NCBI GenBank assembly: GCA_039720395.1
Contig: CM077833.1
Coordinates: forward strand, 10,973,133 to 11,037,132
Source of the DNA: Liquidambar formosana
Lineage: Eukaryota > Streptophyta > Magnoliopsida > Saxifragales > Altingiaceae
Length of the DNA: 64,000 nt
Direction: 5' to 3'
Below the pieces are notes generated by a model. That model was not told where the DNA came from, did no database searches, and saw only the letters and a list, made by a program, of their open reading frames with translations. This document shows positions 24,136-34,819 of the stretch, piece after piece (position 1 is the first letter of the stretch; the number at the start of each line of letters is the position of its first letter). A program made the translations under genes and the position numbers.

Positions 24136-24970
24136 AGTATTGGATTTAGCAATTTCTAAGTATATGCCAAAGAAGAAGAATCATATGTAATACATTTTCT
24201 TCAACTATCAAACTAATATAGGGTTTTTAATTAATGAATTAGGATATTATAGTCTTTATAATTTTAAATGAGGGTAGAATAGTTAATTAAAAGTTTTTCT
24301 CACATGCAGACATTTATAGGTAGTATAGGATATAGATATAGAATTATAGATAAAATCAACTTTAATGGATCTTGCGTCTATTTTTATTTATTTATTTATT
24401 TTGCTAAGAGAACAAAAGGATCTTGTTTTATTTTTTTTGTTGGACTGCTTATGGTGGGAAGAGAGCTCCTTGACTTAAGGTCTAGCTCACCTCATACCAT
24501 GTGTCCAATTAACTTAATAAGAATTGATTGTATACTTGTGCCTTTATATTTATGTGATTTTGGGCCCGGCTGTGTCTAGATGAATATAAATGCGTGTGCA
24601 TATATTCATGTCTATGTATAAAAAATGTTGGTATCCATGTGTCTCTTTTTTTATTAATATGAGTGGACGTAAGAATGAGCTCCTTCTCCTATATATTTAA
24701 AGAGCCAATTATTTTCATAGACAAACATAGAAAAAGATTAAGGCATCTTCCTATAAAGGCATTTCATAATTGGAGATTTGGTTTAGGATTCTCTTTACTT
24801 GTTGACAGTCTAGAGAAATTTGGACGGTTCAAATATTATGGGATCCACCGAATATCAATTGTCCAAATTTTAATACATATACGTACGGATTCAATGAAGG
24901 GAGAGAATCCTTACCCAGGGAATTTGTTACATAATATAATGAGAGAATTGTTGCCTATCTCCTATTGGGT

Positions 24971-25078
24971 GAAATAAACTTTATTTTTTTTGATACTGAG
25001 AATGAAATCAACTTTATTTTTTTTGGATACTGAGAATGAAATCAACTTTATTTTTACTAAAGAAATCAACTTTATTGG
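24971..25078 (-). repeat. Short tandem array in copy A intron 1
   Basis: Units starting at 24971, 25004, 25038 and 25062 share GAAATCAACTTTATT and, in the first three, a GATACTGAGAAT tail. Copy B has a single unit at about 33005-33022, so the array expanded after the duplication or contracted in B. Confidence 0.8.
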
Positions 25079-26756
25079 TTGACACGATTAGGATCTGTCT
25101 CTACTTTCTATATTGTCCTCCGGTGCAATTTGAACACAGGTTGGAATTGAAACCGTGATTTGCTAACCACTTTATATCAAAGACAATCCGTCCGCACTAT
25201 ATATTTAACCGCCAATCCGCCATAGAAAAAACTTGGGAGATCGTGCTTAATGAACTAGTTAGGGAGAATTATATAGATTGGTGTGGCTATAGGTAAATAA
25301 TTACAATTGAATACAAATTAATTGTTTATTAACTTCCTAGTACATGAGTATTGATTTAACTACGAATGACTACTAACTATAATTATTTGGCCTTAACTAG
25401 ATCAATCTGTAATTCCCTCAATTAACTAGTGGGTGGTCCAACATCATCTTAACTTTAAATACTAATAGGACAATTGTTTGAATTTAATTTAAAGTTTCCG
25501 TATGATTTTTGCAAAATGTTTGAAATACATCCAATCCAATTAAAATCAAATTGAGCGACTCTTTCATGTAATCATGACACGTAGTTACTTGGTGTCAAGA
25601 CTCCATGAGAGTAAAATGAGATTATGGGGTCAAAAAAGATATGACTATTTCACTTTCCTTCCGTCTCAATTACTTATGACTTCTCCTACAAGAGCCATAT
25701 GCGGAGTAAGTTTTTCCCTCTTACCATGATTCCTATTCCATTTTTGTTTTCTAGTTTGGAATATGGACTAGTTGGTTTGTTGATGGAAAGACTAGCCGTT
25801 TCAAACGTACTGAGTTGGGTTGAGAGTATTACGAACCTTTCAAAACCTTATCGTAGACGTCTGGGTTCTCTGCAAGGTAATTGCCTACGAAGGTGATTGA
25901 GGTACTGGTGGTGTCGTGGCTGGCGATGAGTAAACCTATAATCTTATTGGCGATCTCCATCTCATTCATAAACTTGCCGTCCTCATCTGTATCCTGCAGC
26001 ATGCGAGTCAATAGGTCTATATCGGCTGGCTCCCTCATCTTCTGTGACAGCTCCATCTTCCTTCGTTTGATGATTGCTACAAGCTCGTCGCGAATGATCT
26101 TGCATCGTTTGATGGCATGGTTGAACGTCGTGCCGGGGAAATTTATGGGCACGGACATGAGCCCAGAGTAAAAGGATGAGCAACCCTGGCCACATGGTCA
26201 GGGTCGTCTATACTCATGAACAATCGACAAGCCAACGCGAAGGTGTACTTCTTCGAGAGTGGAAACACCTTCACTTCTTTAGCGTTTGGAGTCCATTCTT
26301 CCCCCACGTGTTTCCTCGCCATGGAATCCATGATGGGCACGTAATGTTGCAAGGCCTCTGGCTTGAGAAATTCGGGCAAGAAGCTGCGCATTTTGGTGGA
26401 TTCTTCTTTGGAAGAGTTTTCGACAGAGGAGGCGAAGAGCAAGGCCTTTTTCATGGACCGTGGCCACCAAGAGGTGACGAGCTTGTTCTCGTTGGAGAAA
26501 AAGAACTTGTTCCCCGCAGCGCCGCAGAACACGGCCACGTTCTCTCCGAACAGAGCAGTTTGGAATACATCCGGAGAGTATTTCTTCATTCTATCGTCTA
26601 CGAACTTCTCCGGGTTTCCTGCTTTGCCTGCCGCCACATACTCCCAAGTCTCTCCGATGAAGGGGCATCCGGTTTTGCCAGGTGGAAGCTTTGTGCCACA
26701 GGATTTGAGTTTGTAAAAGAGGAAGATGAGAGGAAGAGACACAGAGAGGAGGAGGA

Positions 26757-27089
26757 CAGGGGCGGAGCTAGGATTTACCTCTAAGGGAGGCACTGTGCTA
26801 TGATTCTATGAAGTGGCAACTGAGAACTAAAAGCCCTAGAAAGCAATTTTTTTAAAAAAATTACTTTTTAGTTATCATTTTTCAATTTAATACCAAAAAA
26901 AGGATTTTTTTTGTCAACTTATTACAAATTGACTGTAAATATACTTTAAATTGACTACTATCTTCCAATTTTTGGCATTATGTTGAGAAATAGTTATCAA
27001 ATGGTAATATCTCTCCCCAAAAAAAAAAAAAATTTGGTTGAGGCAGGGGGGCACGTGCCCCCCAAGGCCCCCCCCTGGCTCCGCCCACG
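26757..27089. mobile_element. hAT-type MITE in P450 copy A exon 1
   Basis: 333 bp with terminal inverted repeats (CAGGGGCGGAGCTAGG at the left; the complement of the right end reads CGTGGGCGGAGCCAGG). A perfect 8-bp target duplication GAGGAGGA lies at 26749-26756 and 27090-27097. Eight-base duplications and CAGGGG-type ends are hAT hallmarks. It encodes nothing. The equivalent site in copy B (around 34433-34445) is empty. From 26793 the element supplies an ATG in frame with the rest of exon 1. Confidence 0.93.
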
Positions 27090-27215
27090 GAGGAGGACAA
27101 CAACAAGTGGGAGTAGATAACTAGGGAAGGAGAGATCCATATCCATATCACCTTCTGGTCTAAGGGTACAAAATGTGAGGATGAAGATGGAGAAACATGA
27201 CCAACTTAGTTTTAA

Positions 27216-27223
27216 TATTTATA
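27216..27223 (-). promoter_or_regulatory. TATA box upstream of P450 copy A
   Basis: The minus strand reads TATAAATA, 69 bp upstream of the ATG at 27147. Same sequence and spacing as copy B. Confidence 0.65.
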
Positions 27224-27505
27224 GGCAAAGAAAGGGGTCGGGTCTTTTCCAAAAATATGGTTGTCGGTCGGCTTTGTTGGGCCTTTTCCTTATGTATGGT
27301 CATTGATCAACTTTTTTCAAAAGATATGGCAAAAAGAAACTTAATTCCTTTTATAAGCTTTGAGAATTAAAAGAAGACCCAATAGATTTATAAATTCAAA
27401 GTCTTAGACCAAAAAATCTTATAAAATTTTAGTTTAAGATACAGAATTTTAGACTTTTCAATAGAGACCTCAAAAAACCTCAGAAACCTCACGATCCTTA
27501 AAGAT

Positions 27506-27517
27506 TGGTATCAGAGC
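27506..27517 (+). promoter_or_regulatory. Methionine-tRNA primer site of endogenous pararetrovirus 1
   Basis: TGGTATCAGAGC, the site used by Caulimoviridae to prime minus-strand DNA synthesis. It lies 27 bp before the first viral reading frame. LTR retrotransposons use the same site, but no LTR ends before it here. Confidence 0.75.
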
Positions 27518-27543
27518 TAGTTTCGTTTGAGGAATAAATAAAT

Positions 27544-28034
27544 ATGGCTTTATCTTGGTTATATTCTAAGATTAGAAATTTAGACCAAAGTAATCTAGAA
27601 TATTTAACTGTACCCCAAGACGATGATATTTGTTGGTTTAATAATCAACCTTGATGTAATCATTTAAATCATATAGACACCAAAGAAGTAGAAAATAAAC
27701 AAGCTGTAGCAGCTATTTTAAATAAGATAGTAGACTCTAAACAGTGGAATACATTAGCTTTTGTTAATATAATAGATATTGTTAAAGAAATAGAAGCTAT
27801 TAGTAAAAGAATAATAATTTAAATACAGATTTAGAAAATTTAGATAATCAAATACCATTAGACTTAAGTGAAGTTCTTAAGACAATCTTAGAAAATTCTA
27901 AGAAAAATTTAGAAAAAGAAGACTTGCTAGAAGTTATAGTCAAGAGAATTATAAGAGAAGAGTTTAAACAGAACGAGACTATAAGAGAAATAAAAAGTAA
28001 TATAGAACATATTAAGAAAGTTCTTGGAAGCTGA
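27544..28034 (+). pseudogene. Pararetrovirus 1 first ORF, broken
   Basis: ATG at 27544 (MALSWLYSK), an in-frame TGA at 27652-27654, a frame change near 27810-27825, and a final TGA at 28032-28034, three bases before the next ATG at 28038. About 160 codons, acidic and helical. The position matches the small first ORF of badna- and tungro-like viruses, whose exact role is poorly known. The viral assignment rests on position and context rather than on a recognised domain. Confidence 0.5.
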
Positions 28035-28037
28035 AAA

Positions 28038-28963
28038 ATGGATATAAATCTTTGGAAATTTAGCAATGCTGAGCTTGTAAGATATCCACCTTCACAAACC
28101 TTGGAAGACATCATTAGAGAAATTAATAGACTTTCTGAGGAAGATAGAGAATGGGTTAAATCAACTACTCAACAGCAATTAGAAATGAATAGAGATATTG
28201 TCTGAGGAGGAAATTGGATGGCATCTGGACTAGTAATAATGTTCAAACAACTTAATAAATTTGAGACAAACATAAAAAATGATTTAGAAGCAAAACGTAA
28301 AGGACTTCATGATCTTTATACATACCTTACAAACTTTCATCAAAATTAGCTAAAGAATTAAAGAGACAAGATGAAAATAGACGTTCAGAAGGAAATCTAA
28401 TTAGAAAAACAATAGAAAAAAGTAATAATGATTATAAAGATATATATCAATGAAATTTTAGACATACTCTTGAAGAATTTATTAAAGTATTTAGTTAAAA
28501 AGAAAACTTGTATAAAGAATACATTGACAAAGCTTTAGACCAGTTAAAAACCTCCGAGCAAAGGAATCTACACTTAAAACAAATCATAGGAAATATGGGT
28601 AATGAAATACGCAATCAAAGGATTGATTTAGACCATGGATTTAAAGTAATCCAACAAGACTTAATAAATTTAAAAGATCAACAAAAGAAAATAGATGAAG
28701 AATATAAGACTGTAAAAATTAATAGTGACTTAAATAATAAAAGATGGTTAGACACTATATATTCAAAGATAAACCGAGAATCTAAGACCATTCAAATGAT
28801 AATATCATCAACTCCAAAGAATAATGATAAAATATTAGAAATTCAAAGATTGATAAATGAATTTAAGATTGAAACTCTATCTAATATAGAAAAAAATAAA
28901 TCTATCACCTTGCAAGCTCAATTTAGAAGATATAAAATCTCTGGAAAAACCAATAGAAAATAA
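28038..28963 (+). pseudogene. Pararetrovirus 1 coiled-coil ORF region, broken
   Basis: Starts at ATG 28038 (MDINLWKFSNAELV). Stops at 28203-28205 (TGA) and 28451-28453 (TGA) and at least one frameshift interrupt it; a clean stretch runs 28508-28963. The encoded sequence is almost entirely charged and helical, with a heptad-like spacing of I/L and many K, E, Q and N. This resembles the coiled-coil virion-associated or polyprotein N-terminal regions of Caulimoviridae. No catalytic motif is visible. Confidence 0.5.
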
Positions 28964-29234
28964 GAGGACCAATTTTAGAAACACTACAATTATAAATGAT
29001 GAAAAAACAGAATTTTAAGCTTCAAATCATAAGAGACAACTTTAGGAGAAACTAGATTCTTAATGATGAGAAGATTAAAAAGAGAGACCCTCAGCTTAAG
29101 TTTTCAATTCAAAGAAAAAGCATATCCAACAGAATCTCTAAATTAGAAAGAATTTAGAGAGGTTGACTGGAAAACTACTCAAGACTACTGTGAAAAAAGA
29201 GAGTTACCTCCTGTGAGATATTCTAACATCTTTA

Positions 29235-29837
29235 TTGAAGGATATAAACCTGGGTCCTACTTATGATATTACAAGTTTTAGTCAACTTATACGAGTAACA
29301 AACAAGACAGAAAAGATTCAAATTTTTACAGAAGAATGGATTGAAGGAAAAGGCATAAAACAAGGATACCCATTCATAATGATTGGGTTATTTCAAGCTA
29401 GAATCCAAGGATTACATAAGCGTTCAGACAGATTATTAATCATGATAAGTCTTATAGATGAAAGATGGACTAACTTTCATCAAAAACTTATTGGATTAGC
29501 TCAGTTACAATTTGCAAACAATCTAGCTTACTTCAATGTAATTCATGGATTTACAATCCCAGTTGAAGCAGCTAGTAATATTAAACTTTGTGTAACCGCA
29601 AAGGGTTACGAAGGATTTGATATGAGACATGGAAATATGACAATACACTATCAAATGTGTGTCATGTTCCACTAAAAAGATAGTGACGGAATGGTTTTTG
29701 GAATAGCCAGAGGTCGAATTAATGAACAGATCTTAGTCAGAGCTAGTCAACATGACCATAATGTTACCTATAGTATGCGAAATACAGGAGAAATGCTTAA
29801 TAACCTTCAAAACTTATGGACTTTAGAAAAAGTATCT
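29235..29837 (+). pseudogene. Pararetrovirus 1 movement-protein-like region, broken
   Basis: An open stretch at 29235-29675 carries a hydrophobic-aromatic domain with AKGYEGFD and RHGN blocks, reminiscent of the movement-protein part of badna-like polyproteins (30K superfamily). These proteins enlarge plasmodesmata for cell-to-cell spread. A TAA follows, and the same frame continues with recognisable sequence to about 29837. Frameshifts and stops abound on both sides. The assignment is from motif resemblance and position, not a search. Confidence 0.5.
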
Positions 29838-29929
29838 CCAAAATAGTTGATACAACTAGACGTAAAGTATCTACATTAAGATCCTGAAACTCGAAATGTT
29901 TATATATAAATGGATAAACCAAAATATGT

Positions 29930-30918
29930 AAACAAAAAAGACCCTGAAAGTATGAGCCAAACAGCCCAACGTTTCCTTTTTAGTAGTTTTGATCGAAGAA
30001 GGAGAATCCTCTAGAGCAACACAGCACCAGCATAGTGGTAGATATAGTATAGATTCAAAATCTCACAGACACTGTATAGACCTTAAAGTACAGCCTAATG
30101 GAGAAAAAGAAAGAAAAGAAAAGATTCGATCAAAAATTAAAATACAAAACCTTGGAGAAAGCCCTACAAAAGACAAAGAAAGAATTTATAATTCATACAT
30201 GAGAAGGACAAGATCTAGTAAATTCTACATGTTTTGACCAGAGACCCTTAATTATAGACAAAAATGGGAAGAACTAGGAAGAGTTAAGACCCTAGAAGAA
30301 GCCTTAAATATAGAGAAACCAATAAAACAAAAGGTAGAAACTAATCTAGAAGAAAAAGAAGTAAAAGATATAAAACCAATTAGATGAAAAGCAGAAGTAA
30401 ACTTAGAACAAGGAGAATCATCGAATTACGAACCTTATAAAGATACAATAAATATTCCTAAATATCAAAAGATAGTTGCCACTAAACCAAGCTTTGTGAA
30501 AGGACTACCTATGAGAGAAAGAGAATATTATGGAGTAAGGCATATGGCTAAAGAAGTCATAAATCTTTTAGGCATATACTTAAATTTAGACAATGTACAA
30601 GACAAGACTAAAGCTCTCTCAGAATGGAGAGATTAAATGAATATTTGTTTTGTAGCAAATCTAGACTGGACACCACAATCATGCCACGGCTATGCTGAAC
30701 AATCCCTTAGAGGAAATGTTAAGAATTACTTAAAAAATTTAAAAGAAAATCAAAATCCTAAAATAAAAGAACAATTAGAAGTATAGAAAGAAAAATATGC
30801 TCAAAGCAGAACAATTAATGGATATATAGAATTATTTGAGAAAGAATTTATTGGATATAACTACTTAACTAAAGCCTCAGAAAACAAGACAGTGAGAGTA
30901 AAATACTTTAATAAATTC
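29930..30918 (+). pseudogene. Pararetrovirus 1 downstream polyprotein part (coat region?), broken
   Basis: Lys/Glu-rich coding-like sequence in several short open runs, with stops at 30236 (TGA), 30384-30386 (TGA) and 30786 (TAG). It includes a block with YYGVRHMAKEV and, further on, CHGYAEQSLRG. The place after the movement region is where badna-like polyproteins carry the coat domain, but no zinc knuckle is present because the copy ends at about 30918. Function is inferred from position only. Confidence 0.4.
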
Positions 30919-31138
30919 GTGTGCAAGTAGGAATATAAGAAGCAATTAAAATGCTTTATGAATCACAGTTTAATTGGGCTCCAAATAAATTGAAAACAAG
31001 AATATGCATCAAATAAAAAGGAAAAAAAAAGACAGCACGTTACATACGTAATTTGCAACTTATTGATTTAAGAAGCTCATAGTAAAGGAAGGAACAGTGT
31101 ACTTTGGAAACACGAAAATAGTTGTAGACAAGTTGCAT

Positions 31139-31155
31139 GTGCAGATCATCTGCAC
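31139..31155. repeat. Palindrome downstream of P450 copy B
   Basis: GTGCAGATCATCTGCAC, identical to 22133-22149. It lies about 60-75 bp past the stop and may form a short hairpin in the 3' UTR. Confidence 0.6.
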
Positions 31156-31213
31156 TACTATATATTTATGAAAATTACACAACTAATAAACATAGTTTTA
31201 GATGGGGTTCACA

Positions 31214-34200
31214 TTATTTTTCATGATGTTGGAGACGAACTGGAAGACCCTTTACTGGAATGGGTGACGGATTATATGTGATCTTTTCATTCGGAATTAC
31301 TTTCTCCCATCTGAATTTCGTCACCACATTATACATGAAAACAAGGATTTCTAATCGAGCGTACTCTCTCCCAGGGCACATTCGTGGTCCTCCCCCAAAA
31401 GGTACAAACGTGTACGGTGTAGGCCCCTTCCCTTCAAATCTTGAAGGATCAAATTTCTCTGGATTTGGGAAGTAGATGGGGTTTTTGTGTGTTGTATGTG
31501 CAGTCCAATATGTCTGCAGGAAAAATGGACCAATCTTAATTAATGAAATCATATGTTGCATTAAGCAGCTCATATTTGGAATCAAAACTATAGGAGTACA
31601 TACCTTCCATCCCTTGGGAATTGTAAACCCTGCGTAAGTGAAATCAGCTATGGCCTCTCTAAAAGCTCCTTGAGCAGGTGGCGCTAACCTCATTGCCTCA
31701 TTTGCCACACACCAAGAATACTTCATCTTCTGAATGTCATCCCAATTTAGCAACTCTTCTGGGCCTTTGGACTTTGCAATCTCCATTTGTTCTATTATTG
31801 ACCAACGCAAACCGATAGATAAGAAACGTGACAAGGGAACACACACATCAGTATTTTCCTTTTGGTCTAAATACATGAAATATTCCCTTATTGTCAGTCA
31901 ATAAGCACGACATGAAAGAGACATTTAATTTAATTAATTGCCCATCATGTCTGGGTGTCATGTCACTGTTTGCTCGTGGTGTATACCTCTTGACTAATTG
32001 GAAAGTGAGATTTTCTGAATGCTATGAAAACAGCTTAGGATTTGTGGGATAATTATAGGAAATGGTTAACTGAAATGGGTGTTTGGGTTTTGAAACGAGC
32101 AATTTAGGAAGGAAAGGGAAATGCCAAAAATTGCAAGACAATTAATGGTTTCAATTCCTTTCTTAATCATACATATTTTGGATGTTTTCCTCCTACTTTG
32201 TGTGGTCCCAAGCAAAGGCTTAGAACTATTCTGAAAATGTGTTTTTAGAAAATGAGTCCCGAAGAATTATATATATGTTTCTTACTTCAACTGTCCCAAG
32301 GGAAATTGTCTCGTACACATAATGAAAGACTAAAGCATTCTCTGCTACATACGGAATGCATATCAATCATTGGGCTAGTAACTCTTGTATAAATAAAATC
32401 AACTTTAATGGACAAAAGGATCTGTTTTTTTCTTTTGGACTGCTTATGGTGGGAAGAGAGCTCCTTGACTTAAGGTCTACTCACCTTATACCATGTGTCC
32501 AATTAACTTAATAAGAATTGATTGTATACTTGTGTCTTTATATTTATGTGATTTTGGGCATTTGTTGGCTGCATCTATGTCTATGTCTAGATGAACATAA
32601 ACACATATGCATATATTCATGTCTATGTATTCAAATGTCGGTATCCATGTATATCTTTTTTAATAATAACAATGACATTATAACATAATATGAGTAGACG
32701 TAAGAAGAGCTCCTTCTCCTATATATTTAAAGAGCCAATTATTTTCACAGGCAAACATAGTAAAAGATTAAGGCATCCTCCAATGAAGGCATTTTATAAT
32801 TGGAGATCTGGGTAAGGATTTTCTCTAATTGTTGATGGTCTAAAGAAATTTGGATGGTTCAAATTATGTGGGATCCACCAAATATCAATTGTCTAAATTT
32901 TAATATATATATACATACGGATTCAGTGAAGGGAGAGAATCCTTACCCAAGGAAATTTTTTACATGATATGATGGGAGAATTGTTACCTATCTCCCATTG
33001 GATGAAATCAACTTTATTGATTGACACGATTAGGATCTGTCTCCACTTCCTATATTGTCCTCAGGTGCAATTTGAACACAGGTTGGAATTAAAACCGTGA
33101 TTTGCTAACCACTTTATATCAAAGACGATCGGTCCCCACTATATACTTAACCGCCAATCCGCCATAGAAAAAACTTGGGAGATCGTGCTTAATTAACTAG
33201 TTAGGGAGAATTATATAGATTGGTCCGGCTACATGTAAATAATTACATGTAACCGTGACGTAGCCACTTGACGTCATGATTCAATGAAAGCAAAGTGAAA
33301 TTATGGGGTAAAAAAAGAATATGACTGTTTCACTTTCCTCCGCTCTCAATTACTTTCCTTGCAAGAGCCATATGCGGAGTAAGTTTTTCCCTCTTAGCAT
33401 TTTTCCTTTTCCATTTTTGTTTTCTAGTTTGGAATATAGTCTAGTTGGTTTGTTGATGGAAAGACTAGCCGTTTCAAACGTACTGAGTTGGGTTGAGAGT
33501 ATTACGAACCTTTCAAAACCTTATCGTAGACGTCTGGGTTCTCTGCAAGGTAATTGACTACGAAGGTGATGGAGGTACTGGTGGTGTCGTGGCTGGCGAT
33601 GAGTAAACCTATTATCTTATTGGCGATCTCCATCTCATTCATAAACTTGCCGTCCTCATCTGTATCCAGCAGCATGCGAGTCAATAGGTCTATATCGGCT
33701 GGCTCCCTCATCTTCTGTGACAGCTCCATCTTCCTTTGTTTGATGATGGCTACAAGCTCGTCGCGAATGATCTTGCCTCCTTTGATGGCATGGTTGAACG
33801 TCGTGCCGGGGAAATTTATGGGCACGGACATGAGCCCAGCGGTGACAAGAGTAAAAGGATGAGCAACCCTGGCCACATGGTCAGGGTCGTCGATACTCAT
33901 GAACAATCGACAAGCCAACGCGAAGGTGTACTTCTTCGAGAGTGGAAACACCTTCACTTCTTTAGCGTTTGGAGTCCATTCTTCCCCCACGTGTTTCCTC
34001 GCCATGGAATCCATGATGGGCACGTAATGTTGCAAGGCCTCTGGCTTGAGAAATTCGGGCAAGAAGCTGCGCATTTTGGTGGATTCTTCTTTGGAAGAGT
34101 TTTCGACAGAGGAGGCGAAGAGCAAGGCCTTTTTCATGGACTGTGGCCACCAAGAGGTGACGAGCTTGTTCTCGTTGGAGAACAAGAACTTGTTCCCCGC

Positions 34201-34485
34201 TGCGCCGCAGAACACGGCCATGTTCTCTCCGAGCAGAGCAGTTTGGAATACATCCGGAGAGTATTTCTTCATTCTATCGTTTACGAACTTCTCCGGGTTT
34301 CCTGCTTGGCCTGCCACCACATACTCCCAAGTCTCTCCGATGAAGGGCCATCCGGTTTTGCCAGGTGGAAGCTTTGTGCCAGAGGATTTGAGTTTGTGAA
34401 AGAGGAAGATGAGAGGAAGAGATACAGAGAGGAGGAGGACAAGAAGGGGGAGTAGATAACTAGGGAAGGAGAGATCCATATCCAT
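31214..34485 (-). CDS. CYP716: Cytochrome P450, CYP716 family (triterpenoid oxidase-like), copy B, intact
   Basis: Three exons join in frame: 34485-33510, 31791-31604 and 31513-31214, giving 487 residues, the usual family length. All introns are GT-AG: intron 1 (1.7 kb) has donor GTTCGT and acceptor AATAG, intron 2 (90 bp) donor GTATGT and acceptor TGCAG. Residues 1-35 form an N-terminal membrane anchor, followed by the proline-rich hinge [13 protein letters not shown]. The oxygen-binding I-helix reads IASHDTTS (about 300), the ExxR is NEAMR in exon 2, the PERF-like FDPSRFEG is in exon 3, and the heme loop is [17 protein letters not shown]716 enzymes are endoplasmic-reticulum monooxygenases that mostly oxidise triterpene scaffolds such as beta-amyrin (often at C-28), using NADPH-P450 reductase. 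The exact substrate cannot be read from sequence. Copy A is its broken tandem duplicate; the neighbours are mobile DNA, so no pathway cluster is visible. Confidence 0.94.
31794..33509 (-). other. Intron 1 of P450 copy B
   Basis: AT-rich, no internal gene. The parts nearest both exons align with copy A intron 1, and the middle part (about 31950-32390) differs from the corresponding 22950-24350 of copy A, so one intron gained or lost sequence there. Confidence 0.7.
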
Positions 34486-34557
34486 ATCACCTTCTGGTCT
34501 AAGAAGGGTACAAAACGTGAGGATGAAGATGGAGAAACAGGGCCAACCTAGTTTTAA

Positions 34558-34565
34558 TATTTATA
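34558..34565 (-). promoter_or_regulatory. TATA box of P450 copy B
   Basis: The minus strand reads TATAAATA, 73 bp upstream of the ATG at 34485, giving a 5' UTR of about 40 nt if transcription starts 30 bp downstream. Conserved in copy A. Confidence 0.7.
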
Positions 34566-34819
34566 GGCGAAGAAAGGGGTCGGCTTTGTTAGCATATATG
34601 CACCAATAGCAACTGATTAATACTGACAGACTGACAGTGGAGGACGACTCCGTGCTATGAGGTGTGGCACCTTATAAAAAACAAGGGCCAATATTGGTAA
34701 CCCAGACTTATTTATTTATTTATCTTTTCCCTATAACGATTTTATATTTTAAGGTTTTATAAGAATAAATTTAAAAGGTTTTTATCAAAACTGATCTAGC
34801 GATATTCATTTGAAAACTT

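Larger units (their letters stand above)
22177..27147 (-). pseudogene. CYP716-type cytochrome P450, copy A (disrupted)
   Basis: A tandem sister of the intact gene at 31214-34485. Exon 1 runs from the ATG at 27147 to 25837, exon 2 is 22786-22599, exon 3 is 22506-22177, and the splice sites match copy B. The exon 3 heme loop [14 protein letters not shown] and the exon 2 NEAMR (ExxR) are still present. Three lesions break it. A 333-bp hAT MITE (26757-27089) sits in exon 1 about 17 codons after the start. A 10-bp deletion between 26166 and 26167, judged against copy B 33840-33849, shifts the frame after HPFTL. One lost A near the stop replaces the normal end by about ten extra residues. Intron 1 (3.05 kb) is longer than in copy B. 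A TATA box remains at 27216-27223. It cannot make a complete enzyme, though a transcript is possible. Confidence 0.93.
27340..30918 (+). mobile_element. Endogenous pararetrovirus 1 (Caulimoviridae), degraded
   Basis: A 3.6-kb block of very A-rich coding-like DNA lies between the two P450 copies. In order it has the primer site, a first small frame, a coiled-coil-rich frame, a movement-protein-like region and what may be the start of a coat region, where it breaks off at the P450 flank (about 30918). No protease, reverse transcriptase or RNase H is present. The order resembles badnavirus or tungrovirus genomes; the genus is unresolved. Many in-frame stops show it is long dead. The left border is uncertain (about 27290-27340). 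Confidence 0.7.

Noticed and set aside
27340..30918. Ty3/gypsy or copia retrotransposon, because of the TGGTATCAGAGC primer site
   Set aside because: No LTR precedes the site, no integrase or gag motif is present, and the small first ORF plus movement-like region fit a pararetrovirus better.
31351..31533. Minus-strand frame overlapping P450 copy B exon 3 in another frame
   Set aside because: Intron read-through in the wrong frame; the spliced frame with the heme loop is clearly the real one.
33736..34455. Long plus-strand open frame (239 codons) opposite P450 copy B exon 1, with a like frame at 26176-26784
   Set aside because: It is the antisense shadow of the P450 exon, rises and falls with it in both copies, and matches no protein family.
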